Source: BQWY01 sp046351095
Lineage (GTDB): Bacteria; Nitrospirota; Nitrospiria; Nitrospirales; Nitrospiraceae
Direction of reading: 5' to 3'
NCBI GenBank assembly: GCA_046351095.1
Contig: JAXLZC010000001.1
Span: forward strand, 1,798,001-1,862,000
DNA length: 64,000 bases
Shown here: positions 56,256-64,000 of the stretch, piece by piece
Position numbering within the stretch: position 1 is the stretch's first letter
Layout of the letters: each line of letters starts with the position of its first letter
The notes under the pieces: generated by a model
The model's database searches: none
Told to the model about the DNA's origin: nothing
What the model saw: the letters and a program-made list of their open reading frames with translations, nothing else
Program-made: the position numbers and the translations under genes

Positions 56256-56274
56256 GTTTCCGCAAGCTGTACCT

Positions 56275-58059
56275 ATGCGACGCGCTGTGGATCTTGCCCC
56301 CATGATGCGTCACGCAGACCGATTCCGCGCAACGGCGGAACGCCGTTCCGTGCGCATACAATCTCCGCGCCGCCTCGCGCAGTCGCTTATCCTCGTCACG
56401 GGATTCGCCACGCTCACGGGATGCACCCAAAGCGGCGACCCACTGCTGTTCGGCATCGGCGGGTTAGCGATCGGTCTCGCCGTCGGTGCGTGGGCCTGGC
56501 GGCTCGTCATGCAAAGACGGCGTGCCTCGTACGCCGCATCGGAGCATCCGCCTGCGGATTCGCGGCCCGGCGCCTTTGCCGCGATCGCACAAGCGACGAA
56601 CGACGCCATCTGGGAATATGACTGTATCCGGGACGAACTGTGGTGGTCGGATGGTGCGGCCAAACTCTTCGGCGATGCACCGCGCACCACGCTATCTGAT
56701 TGGCTCCAGACGCTGCACCCTGACGATCGCCCACGTATCGAACGACGTTTCCAGGCGGCGCAGGACGGACATGTCACGGAGTGGGCGGATGACTACCGCA
56801 CGCGGCGCGCCGACGGCACCTATGCCGACGTCTCGGATCGCGGCGCCGCGCTGGCAACGCCGCACGGCCCGGTGACACGGCTGTTTGGGGGATTACGCGA
56901 CGTCACCGAACAAAAACTGGCGCGCGTCGAACTGCGGCGCATCAACGAATTGTTGCGTTCTCTCGCATCGCAATACCAAGCGGTCGTCGAACAATCCATC
57001 GCCGGCATCATGGTCTTGCAGAACGACCGCTTCCGATACGTCAATCCGAAATTCGCGGACATGTGCGGCGCGCACCCGCACGACTTGCTGGCGATGCCGT
57101 CGGCCATGGAGAGCGTGCACGAAGACGATCGCTCCCACACGGTAGATGCAATCACGCGCCGGATGCACGGCGAGCTGGCAGGCGGCCCGACGCGCGTGCG
57201 GTGGAAACGTCCGGACGGCACGCTTACCTGGGGTGAAGTGCACGGCTCCCGCATCGAATACGAAGGGGCGCCGGCGCTCCTCGGCGTGGCGGTGGATATC
57301 ACAGACCGACAGCGGGCCGAAGCCGTCCAACAACAACTGCTCGACCAATTACTCGGCGCACGTGAGCGCTTGCAGGGCCTCACACGGCAGTTGATGCACG
57401 TGCAGGAGGAGGAGCGACGGCAACTGGCTCGCGACCTTCACGACGAAATCGGCCAGGCCCTGACCGCGCTCAAAATGAATCTCCATACGATCTCGCTCGT
57501 CCCATCAACGGCGACAACGGCCTGCGAAACCGTCCCCGCCCAGGACACAAAGCAAGACGCCAAAATGGACAGCCTCCGCATCCTGGATGAACTGATCGCT
57601 CATGTCCGGAATCTCTCGCTTGACCTCCGCCCCGCGATGCTCGATGATCTGGGGCTGCCCGAAACGCTACGCTGGTTCATCGCGCGACAAGCCGGCCGCG
57701 CAGGGTGGGCGACTACCGTACAAGTGGACGATGCGCTGTCCGAATTGCCGAGCGGCTTCGCCTTGACCTGTTTTCGGATCGTGCAGGAGTCGCTGACGAA
57801 CGCCATGCGCCACGCTCAGGCCACACAGATTGCCGTATCCGCTCGTCGGGCGGGCCAAGGCGTGCAGTTGGACATCCGCGACAACGGGATGGGGTTCGAC
57901 GTCGCAGGGGCTTTTCAGCGCGGCTCGCGCGGCGGCAGCGTCGGTCTGCTGAGCTTACACGAGCGGGTGCGCGCCCTCGGCGGTGAACTACACTTCGACA
58001 GCCGCGCTACCAGCGGCACGACCATCACCGTCCGCCTTCCGCTCTCCACGCCGGTATGA
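56275..58059 (+). CDS. Membrane-anchored PAS-PAS sensor histidine kinase, NarX/DegS type
   Basis: 594 residues. Two hydrophobic segments (about 37-45 with a lipobox-like LTGC, and about 62-80) anchor it. PAS 1 (about 100-215), PAS 2 (about 235-345), HisKA_3 with His389 in LARDLHDEIGQAL, HATPase (FRIVQESLTNAMRHAQATQI, IRDNGMGFDV). Overlaps the next regulator by 4 bases. Input unknown. Confidence 0.9.
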   Translation: MRRAVDLAPMMRHADRFRATAERRSVRIQSPRRLAQSLILVTGFATLTGCTQSGDPLLFGIGGLAIGLAVGAWAWRLVMQRRRASYAASEHPPADSRPGAFAAIAQATNDAIWEYDCIRDELWWSDGAAKLFGDAPRTTLSDWLQTLHPDDRPRIERRFQAAQDGHVTEWADDYRTRRADGTYADVSDRGAALATPHGPVTRLFGGLRDVTEQKLARVELRRINELLRSLASQYQAVVEQSIAGIMVLQNDRFRYVNPKFADMCGAHPHDLLAMPSAMESVHEDDRSHTVDAITRRMHGELAGGPTRVRWKRPDGTLTWGEVHGSRIEYEGAPALLGVAVDITDRQRAEAVQQQLLDQLLGARERLQGLTRQLMHVQEEERRQLARDLHDEIGQALTALKMNLHTISLVPSTATTACETVPAQDTKQDAKMDSLRILDELIAHVRNLSLDLRPAMLDDLGLPETLRWFIARQAGRAGWATTVQVDDALSELPSGFALTCFRIVQESLTNAMRHAQATQIAVSARRAGQGVQLDIRDNGMGFDVAGAFQRGSRGGSVGLLSLHERVRALGGELHFDSRATSGTTITVRLPLSTPV

Positions 58060-58691
58060 CCCGCCGAATCGTGATCGCCGACGATCACCCGATCGTCCGA
58101 CAAGGATTACTGAAAATCGTCACCGATGCCTTCACTCCGATCATCGTGCGCGAAGCCGACTGCGGGCAAGCCGTCCTCGACCTCGTGCGCAAGGAGGCCT
58201 GGGACGCCATCGTACTCGACATCACGTTACCGGACAAAAACGGGCTGGATGTGCTCAAGGACATTCGGACGATCCGCCCCGCACAACGGGTCCTAATGCT
58301 CAGCTTTCATAGCGAGGAGCAATATGCGATTCGTGCGCTGAAAGCCGGTGCGGCGGGGTACCTTACCAAAGATCACGCCACCACCGAAATCGTGCATGCA
58401 CTCACCAAGGTCTTCCAAGGTGGACGCTACGTATCCGCGGCGCTCGCCGAGCGATTGGCGGATCAACTCGACGCCAAAACGGCGGCCGCACCCCATGAAG
58501 CACTCTCCGACCGGGAACACGAAGTGCTCTGCCTCCTCGCGCAGGGCAAGACGCCGACGGAGATCGGCGATCTGCTCGCCGTGAGCGTCAAAACGGTCAG
58601 TACCTATCGGGCCCGCGTGCTGGAGAAGCTGAATCTCCAAACCACGGCCGAACTAATTCGTTACGCGCTCGACCACAAGCTCGTCGAATAG
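58056..58691 (+). CDS. NarL/LuxR-type response regulator, partner of the second kinase
   Basis: 211 residues. Receiver with Asp55 in AIVLDITLPDKNG and Lys in GYLTKDHATTE, HTH_LuxR (LSDREHEVLCLLAQGKTPTE, VSVKTVSTYRARVLEKLNL). The 281-base gap that follows shows no gene. Confidence 0.92.
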   Translation: MTRRIVIADDHPIVRQGLLKIVTDAFTPIIVREADCGQAVLDLVRKEAWDAIVLDITLPDKNGLDVLKDIRTIRPAQRVLMLSFHSEEQYAIRALKAGAAGYLTKDHATTEIVHALTKVFQGGRYVSAALAERLADQLDAKTAAAPHEALSDREHEVLCLLAQGKTPTEIGDLLAVSVKTVSTYRARVLEKLNLQTTAELIRYALDHKLVE

Positions 58692-58972
58692 CGCCGCCGC
58701 TCCGTTCGCCCCACCCCTCTCACATGGTTCGCGCACGATGGCTGTGCCATGTCGTGCAAAGGATGAAACGCATGGGCTCCAGGGAGAGCCTGCCTCCTCC
58801 CTAGGTCCGCCGTCAGACAACTCCTACAGAAAAATCCGCTTCTCGCCGATTCTCCCGAGCCTCACTTCGTTTTATCCTCCAGACGTCAGCATTGCACAGG
58901 TGAGGGCGGGGTCTGCAGCCCCACACGCAGCAATGCACTGGAACCTCCCCCGAAACGCGCAAGAGGTCGACG

Positions 58973-59425
58973 ATGCCGCTCTCCGTCTTGTTGGTTGACG
59001 ACCATATCGGAATCCGACGCGCGCTGCGCCGCGCATTGTCGGACATGTGCAGCCTCCAGATCGTCGGCGAAGCGGATTCGGTCGCCTCCACGTTGGAGTC
59101 GGTCGAACGCACACGCCCAGATGCGATCGTCTTGGATTTTCAATTGCCGGACGGCAACGGCCTGGCCGTGATCCAGGCGCTGCGTGGCGCTTCGACGACA
59201 GTGGCGTGCCACACTCCTCCGTATACTCCCTTGATCTTTGTGTTCAGCAACTACGTCCTCCCCGAGCAGACGCAGGCCTGCCTACGACTAGGAGCCGACG
59301 CGGTCTTGGATAAATCCACAGAACTCATGCGTCTGCGTCGACTACTGCAGTTGGCCGTGCAGACGATACCACCACAGGCACCGACCGACGTGAACCGGGC
59401 GGCGCTCAACCTTCACGTCCTGTAA
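58973..59425 (+). CDS. Single-domain response regulator receiver
   Basis: 150 residues, receiver only: SVLLVDDHIGIRRALRRAL, phospho-acceptor Asp55 in AIVLDFQLPDGNG, Lys in AVLDKSTELMRL. Without output domain it may act as a phosphate sink or by protein contact. A 15-base gap separates it from the next regulator. Confidence 0.85.
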   Translation: MPLSVLLVDDHIGIRRALRRALSDMCSLQIVGEADSVASTLESVERTRPDAIVLDFQLPDGNGLAVIQALRGASTTVACHTPPYTPLIFVFSNYVLPEQTQACLRLGADAVLDKSTELMRLRRLLQLAVQTIPPQAPTDVNRAALNLHVL

Positions 59426-59440
59426 AAAAAGGAGAGACTT

Positions 59441-60301
59441 ATGCCGACTCCTGGAGACTCACTCGCCAATGTGACTGCTCATCCGACGCTGCGGGCCGTG
59501 GGTGCCGCCACACCGCATACGGTACGCGTCCTCCTCGTCTGCGACGACGAATACTTGCGGCTCGGCGTCCGCACGCTCTTCGACCGCCTGCCCGGCGTGC
59601 GGATCGTTGATGAAGCCACCAGTACATCCCAGGCACTCCGCCTCGTGGCGGCCTTACAACCGGACCTGACAGTCATAGAGCCGACAGGACTGGAGAACAA
59701 CGGTCTTTCAGCCTGCTCCACAATTGCCTCGCGACTCCCGGGCACGCGTCTGTTACTCTGGTCGTCCGTGGCAGTCCCTGATACACAGGTGCAGCAAGCT
59801 GGCGCACTGGGGTGCTTGTCTCGCCGCGCCTCCCCACGCGAATTGGTCCAGGCCATACACACTGCGGCTCACGGTCGCGCCTTGCCCTCGTCGGACCACA
59901 CAAGCTTTGCCGTGCCTTCTCACCACACCACGGCACCATCCCCATCCATTCTCGACCGATTGTCTCGGCAAGAACGGCGCTTGCTGACTCTGGTCGCGGA
60001 AGGCATGATCAATCGCGACATCGCGAACACCTTGGGGTTAAGCGAGAAAACTATCAAGAATTACTTAACGAGCGTGTATATTAAACTTGGGATCTCCCGA
60101 CGGACTGAAGCCGTCCGTTTGGTCACGCAGCTGTATCACACGGGATTGAACCCGGCGACATTGCACGGTGCCGAGAGAGCACCGATTCACCGACCGGAGG
60201 CGCAAGGAGTCGCCAACAGAACGGTCACGCGCCTACAGGCCGCATCGCTCAGCCACGATGAGATGGAAACGTGCGCACCTGCGCGCAGCGCGTTGCACTA
60301 G
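59441..60301 (+). CDS. LuxR-type regulator with degenerate receiver
   Basis: 286 residues. The receiver fold is present (TVRVLLVCDDEYLRLGVRTL) but the phospho-acceptor is Glu80 (LTVIEPTGLENN) and the conserved Lys is Arg (GCLSRRASPREL). HTH_LuxR follows (LSRQERRLLTLVAEGMINRD, LSEKTIKNYLTSVYIKLG). It probably works without classical phosphorylation, perhaps constitutively or by binding a partner or ligand. The C-terminus beyond the HTH is unconserved. Confidence 0.85.
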   Translation: MPTPGDSLANVTAHPTLRAVGAATPHTVRVLLVCDDEYLRLGVRTLFDRLPGVRIVDEATSTSQALRLVAALQPDLTVIEPTGLENNGLSACSTIASRLPGTRLLLWSSVAVPDTQVQQAGALGCLSRRASPRELVQAIHTAAHGRALPSSDHTSFAVPSHHTTAPSPSILDRLSRQERRLLTLVAEGMINRDIANTLGLSEKTIKNYLTSVYIKLGISRRTEAVRLVTQLYHTGLNPATLHGAERAPIHRPEAQGVANRTVTRLQAASLSHDEMETCAPARSALH

Positions 60302-60402
60302 AGTCGACTGGGGCTCGTGTACGGACGCTCAGAGCCGTCACCGAGCACCTTACAGGTACGCCATTACGTGGGTCACCCTATCCTCCTCGATCGGACTGAA
60401 GT

Positions 60403-60825
60403 ATGGCTACGATATTGGTCGTCGACGACTTGAAACAGGTGCGCATGCTCCTCAAGGCCTGCCTGGAGATGAGCGGCCATACCGTCCTCACGGCAGGGCA
60501 CGGCGGCGAGGCATTGCCCTTGTGTCACGCCCATCCGATCGACGTGATGCTGATCGATCGATCGATGCCGACGATGGACGGCCTCGAAACGATTCGACGA
60601 TTACGCGCAGAGCAACCGGACGGCCCCCCTCGAATTATCTTGATGAGCGGCGACGACGAATCCTGCGGTGCCATCGAGACGCTGGATGCCCTCGGTGTCC
60701 AACGTGTGCTGAAAAAGCCGTTCGGGGTGGCGGAGGTCCGGCAGATCGTGGACGCGGAGCTGGCCACCCGATCGCCTGGACGACCGCGGGATCCGCAGAG
60801 TTCGCACATTCACCTAGAGCCCTGA
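60403..60825 (+). CDS. CheY-like single-domain response regulator
   Basis: 140 residues: ATILVVDDLKQVRMLLKACL, Asp52 in VMLIDRSMPTMDGLE, Lys in VLKKPFGVAEV. All key residues are intact. The short Pro/Arg/His tail is probably disordered. Confidence 0.88.
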   Translation: MATILVVDDLKQVRMLLKACLEMSGHTVLTAGHGGEALPLCHAHPIDVMLIDRSMPTMDGLETIRRLRAEQPDGPPRIILMSGDDESCGAIETLDALGVQRVLKKPFGVAEVRQIVDAELATRSPGRPRDPQSSHIHLEP

Positions 60826-60886
60826 TGGCGCGCCGCCTCCACACCCGGGGCGTGCGCCTCTCGAACCAGGCCACGAGCCCCGTTCG

Positions 60887-60928
60887 TTGACAGGTTTGGA
60901 GCGCATTCGCTACGATCCGCACCTGTCA
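60887..60928 (+). promoter_or_regulatory. Sigma70-type promoter with flanking inverted repeat
   Basis: TTGACA (60887-60892), 18 bases, TACGAT (60911-60916). TGACAGGT (60888-60895) and ACCTGTCA (60921-60928) form an inverted repeat that overlaps the -35 box and spans the likely start of transcription, so a repressor could bind it. It lies 104 bases before the YqhA-type gene. Confidence 0.55.
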
Positions 60929-61031
60929 GGATTCGCACCGTATGCGGACAGTTTCATGCGACGTCCGGCCCTATCCGCACCGCGCGAACCCACCTCAGTC
61001 GACCCATTACACACATCGGTGATTCCATCGT

Positions 61032-61604
61032 ATGGCTCACTCGCATTCTGACTCGCATCCCACGCCGTCCCCCAGCTCGGCCGCCACTGTCGGTACGAAG
61101 GTCGAGCATGCGTTCGAGACGGTTATTTTCGCCAGCCGCTGGATTCAGGCCCCGCTGTACGGCGGGTTGATCGTGGCGGAACTCCTCTACGCTTACAAAT
61201 TTTTGGTGGAGTTGTGGGAGATGATCCACAACATCCGCGAGCTCTCCGAAACGGCCTTTATGCTCGGGATCCTGTCGTTGATTGATATCACGATGGTGGC
61301 AAACCTCCTGACCATGGTGGTAATCGGCGGCTATGCCACCTTCGTCAGCAAGCTGGACCTGGACAACCACCGCGACCGCCCCGACTGGCTGAGCCACGTC
61401 GACCCCGGCACCATCAAGGTCAAACTAGCGGCCTCCTTGATCGGCATTTCCAGCATCCACCTGCTGAAAGCCTTCGTGAACGTCAGCAACGTGTCGGCCG
61501 AACATGTGAAGTGGCAGATCATGATCCACATGACGTTTTTGGGATCCGCCATTTTGCTGGCCTGGACGGATAAGCTCATGCAGCGCGACCGCAAACACTC
61601 GTAA
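61032..61604 (+). CDS. YqhA/UPF0114-family membrane protein
   Basis: 190 residues, about four membrane helices: ETVIFASRWIQAPLYGGLIV, VANLLTMVVIGGYATFVSKL, KVKLAASLIGISSIHLLKAF. The family is widespread and of unknown function. The His/Ser-rich N-terminus (AHSHSDSHPTPS) is an addition. Confidence 0.85.
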   Translation: MAHSHSDSHPTPSPSSAATVGTKVEHAFETVIFASRWIQAPLYGGLIVAELLYAYKFLVELWEMIHNIRELSETAFMLGILSLIDITMVANLLTMVVIGGYATFVSKLDLDNHRDRPDWLSHVDPGTIKVKLAASLIGISSIHLLKAFVNVSNVSAEHVKWQIMIHMTFLGSAILLAWTDKLMQRDRKHS

Positions 61605-61610
61605 CGACGC

Positions 61611-61646
61611 CGCCCACGGTGGTCGTCGGCCAACCCACCGTGGGCG
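61611..61646 (+). terminator. 12-bp hairpin after the YqhA-type gene
   Basis: CGCCCACGGTGG pairs perfectly with CCACCGTGGGCG around a 12-base loop, 6 bases after the stop codon. No clear U-run. It sits just before the ribosome binding site of the next gene. Confidence 0.55.
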
Positions 61647-61676
61647 CGTTCGGCCTGCATCGTGAGGAGAGTTCGC

Positions 61677-64000
61677 GTGTCCCATCAGTCCGACAACGCC
61701 GCGACGACCGAATCGGCAGCCGTACCGCAGGCCAGCCATCGCTCCATATCGACACACGATGCCGGACGCGAGCGGGCCATCCGCGCGGAACGTTTTCGTC
61801 TGCTCTACGCCAACAACCCCTTCGTGCTGGCCCTGGGCTCTATCAACGCCGTTATCCTCGCGATCGCCCAGTGGGGCATGGTACCCGCGTCCACCATCGG
61901 CCTCTGGCTCACCTATGCGCTCGGCGTCAGCGTCTTTCGGTTCTGGGTCACGCGCCACTACGGCCCGATGATCAATCCGACCGCGACGCACACACCCTGG
62001 GAATCTCCATTCCTTATCGGCACCGTCCTCGCCGGGCTCGGCTGGGGCGCCACCGGCCTCTGGCTGTTTCCGCACGACCCGATTCACCAAATGTTCACCG
62101 TCTTCTTGCTTGCAGGTATGACCGCCGGCAGCGTGATGGCGCTGTCCATATACCCCATCGCCTTTGCAAGTTTCGCCATTCCTGCCCTGGTCCCGGCGGT
62201 CGTACGGCTCATGATCGACGGTACGACGCTCGGCATCCCGATGGCCGTCATGGGGATCTTGTTTATCGCCCATGCACTCGTGACATCGGCGCGCATGTCT
62301 CGCACGACGATTGCCTCCATCGAATTGCGCTATGACAATCAGCGCCTTCTGGAAGACATGACCAAAGAAGTGGAGCAACGACGTCAGGCCGAGTCGGCCT
62401 TGCAGGAGACACACGTCGAGCTCGAGCGCCGCGTCACGGCGCGGACGGAGGAATTGGCCCATGCCAATGCTGCACTGCGCGGCGAAATCGACGAACGCCA
62501 GCGGATCAGTTTGGCCCTTCAAGGAAGCGTCGAGCGATTCAATCGCGCCGTGCGCGGTGCGCAGGAAGGGCTATGGGATGCGGCACTGACCGGGACCGAC
62601 TGGTTTCACCCCGACCATCCGGTGTACTACTCACCGCGCTTCAAGTCGTTGCTCGGCTTCACCGACGAACAGTTCCCGAACGTGATGCGCGCCTGGGCCG
62701 CCTGTGCCGAACCGGACGAGTGGGAACGACTTGTCACGACCTTCACGCAACATCTCCAAAACCGCACGCCCTTCGACGTGGAATTGCGCCTTCGCACCAA
62801 CCACGACGAGGTCCGCTGGTATTCCGCACGTGGCCATGCGACGTGGAACGACGACGGACAACCCATGCACATGTCCGGTTCCTTGCGCGACATCACCGCG
62901 CAGAAGGATTTGGAAGCGCAGTTGCTCCAAGTCCATAAGCTCGAAGCTGTGGGGCGGCTCGCCGCCGGCGTGGCCCACGACTTCAACAACTTGCTGACGC
63001 CGATTTTGGGCTACTCGGAAGTGCTGCTGAGCAAATCGGAAGCAGGCTCGGTGGAGGCGAGGCGGCTGGGCGACATTCGCCGCGCGGCGCTGCACGGCGC
63101 CACGTTGGTGCGACAACTGCTTACCTTCGGCCGCAAACAGCCTGTGACGCCGCGCGTGCTGGACCTCGAACGCGAATTGGCCGAATGCGAGGAGCTGTTG
63201 CAACGCACACTCGGAGAGGACATCGAAATCCTCTACCACCTGTCGCCCGACACCGGCTGCATCAAACTCGACCCGACGCAATTACAGCAAGTGATTCTCA
63301 ATCTGGCCGTGAACGCGCGCGACGCGATGCCAGACGGCGGCTGCCTGACGATCGAAACGCAGAACCGCGACCTTCATACATCGACCAAAGAGTTGCCGCC
63401 CGGTCGCTATGTGGCACTCCGTATCTCCGACACAGGCGACGGCATCCCGCCGCACGTGCTTGATCACATTTTCGAGCCGTTTTTTACGACAAAGGAAGTC
63501 GGGAAGGGGTCGGGACTCGGCCTGTCGGTCGTGGAAGGTATCATCGGGCAGGCCAAAGGAAAAATTTCCGTCACGAGTACCGTTGGAACCGGCACCTCGT
63601 TCGAAATCCTGCTTCCGGAAGCGACGGAAGCCGCCACGACTCCTGTTCGCTCAACGGCCGCACCCGTCGCAGCCGGACACGAGACCATTCTCGTTGTGGA
63701 AGACAACACACCCGTTCGCGAGCTGACCACTCACGTGCTCACCGAACTCGGGTACAAGGTACTCGTCGCCCACCATGGTTTGGATGCCCTCGACCTCGCC
63801 GCCCGCCATCCCGGCCCGATCGGCCTGCTGCTGACGGACGTGGTGATGCCGGGTATCAGCGGACAAGAATTGGCACGACGCCTAGAACGCAGCCGCCCAG
63901 GACTCCGTGTGTTGTATCTGTCCGGCCATCCGGCCGAGCGGCTCGTGACACGCGGGAGCGATCGCCCGATCAGCCCGCTTCTGTCCAAACCCTTCACGTC
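61677..64000 (+). CDS. Hybrid sensor histidine kinase (cut by the window end)
   Basis: At least 774 residues from a GTG at 61677 with GAGGAG upstream. N-terminal membrane region with about six helices (about 38-205), coiled coil (about 220-285), PAS (about 285-410), HisKA with His434 in AAGVAHDFNNLLTP, HATPase (LNLAVNARDAMPDGG, ISDTGDGIPPHV, GSGLGLSVVEGI) and a C-terminal receiver with Asp721 in LLLTDVVMPGISG. It could relay phosphate to the single-domain receivers upstream. The end of the receiver lies outside the window. Confidence 0.9.
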   Translation, partial: MSHQSDNAATTESAAVPQASHRSISTHDAGRERAIRAERFRLLYANNPFVLALGSINAVILAIAQWGMVPASTIGLWLTYALGVSVFRFWVTRHYGPMINPTATHTPWESPFLIGTVLAGLGWGATGLWLFPHDPIHQMFTVFLLAGMTAGSVMALSIYPIAFASFAIPALVPAVVRLMIDGTTLGIPMAVMGILFIAHALVTSARMSRTTIASIELRYDNQRLLEDMTKEVEQRRQAESALQETHVELERRVTARTEELAHANAALRGEIDERQRISLALQGSVERFNRAVRGAQEGLWDAALTGTDWFHPDHPVYYSPRFKSLLGFTDEQFPNVMRAWAACAEPDEWERLVTTFTQHLQNRTPFDVELRLRTNHDEVRWYSARGHATWNDDGQPMHMSGSLRDITAQKDLEAQLLQVHKLEAVGRLAAGVAHDFNNLLTPILGYSEVLLSKSEAGSVEARRLGDIRRAALHGATLVRQLLTFGRKQPVTPRVLDLERELAECEELLQRTLGEDIEILYHLSPDTGCIKLDPTQLQQVILNLAVNARDAMPDGGCLTIETQNRDLHTSTKELPPGRYVALRISDTGDGIPPHVLDHIFEPFFTTKEVGKGSGLGLSVVEGIIGQAKGKISVTSTVGTGTSFEILLPEATEAATTPVRSTAAPVAAGHETILVVEDNTPVRELTTHVLTELGYKVLVAHHGLDALDLAARHPGPIGLLLTDVVMPGISGQELARRLERSRPGLRVLYLSGHPAERLVTRGSDRPISPLLSKPFT

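Noticed and set aside
58738..58998. 86-residue frame before the single-domain receiver
   Set aside because: No ribosome binding site or domain, and it overlaps the start of a well-supported receiver gene.

Overview
The window is GC-rich (about 60 percent by eye, not counted) and densely coding. It is a chromosomal segment of a Gram-negative, respiring bacterium: it has TonB-dependent outer-membrane receptors (TBDRs), TonB, a complete complex I operon with fused nuoCD, SecA and UvrC. A SmbP-type metal-binding protein (described from nitrifiers) and large NarX/NarL-like signalling arrays would fit a Nitrospira-like organism. That placement is inference and nothing here proves it.

Region 1 (1-25559, all on the minus strand) is a 25-kb run of metal-handling genes. 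In transcription order it holds a TlpA-type thioredoxin, small CxWxC protein 5, an outer-membrane channel-like protein, CxWxC protein 4, a beta-propeller lipoprotein, CxWxC protein 3, a secreted protein, TonB, a BNR-propeller protein with Cys motifs, a second TlpA, CxWxC protein 2, TBDR4, an excisionase-type HTH protein, a second BNR propeller, CxWxC protein 1, a possible P460-like protein, SmbP, a second HTH protein, TBDR3 with an amidohydrolase, TBDR2 with a His-tailed EamA exporter, and TBDR1. TBDR1 carries a frameshift and the EamA gene an in-frame stop. Five small His-rich proteins share a C-x-W-x-C motif, a terminal R-x-P-P motif and a constant 46-47-residue spacing between them. They look like an undescribed family, interleaved with the larger genes. 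I read the region as an outer-membrane-to-periplasm acquisition and redox-handling system for a soft metal, most likely copper. An 82-bp leader element is duplicated upstream of TBDR2 and TBDR3, with a diverged remnant upstream of TBDR1.

Region 2 (25560-29868, plus strand) holds secA, a RelE/ParE-type toxin-antitoxin pair and a small conserved protein behind a structured leader. Region 3 (30014-46404, plus) is the complex I operon: a MidA/NDUFAF7-type methyltransferase followed by nuoA-B-CD-E-F-G-H-I-J-K-L-M-N, with many short gaps or overlaps. Convergent to it is an M50 site-2 protease with CBS domains.

Region 4 (47766-52293, plus) is housekeeping: a NodB-type deacetylase, a GNAT acetyltransferase and a glyoxalase-fold protein (coupled by ATGA overlaps), dapF with both catalytic cysteines replaced by serine, and uvrC. 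Region 5 (52535-64000, plus) is a signalling array: two NarX-like kinase/LuxR-regulator pairs, a degenerate receiver protein, two single-domain receivers, a LuxR regulator lacking the phospho-acceptor Asp, a YqhA-type membrane protein, and a hybrid histidine kinase cut by the window end. I saw no rRNA, tRNA, CRISPR array, transposase or integrase.
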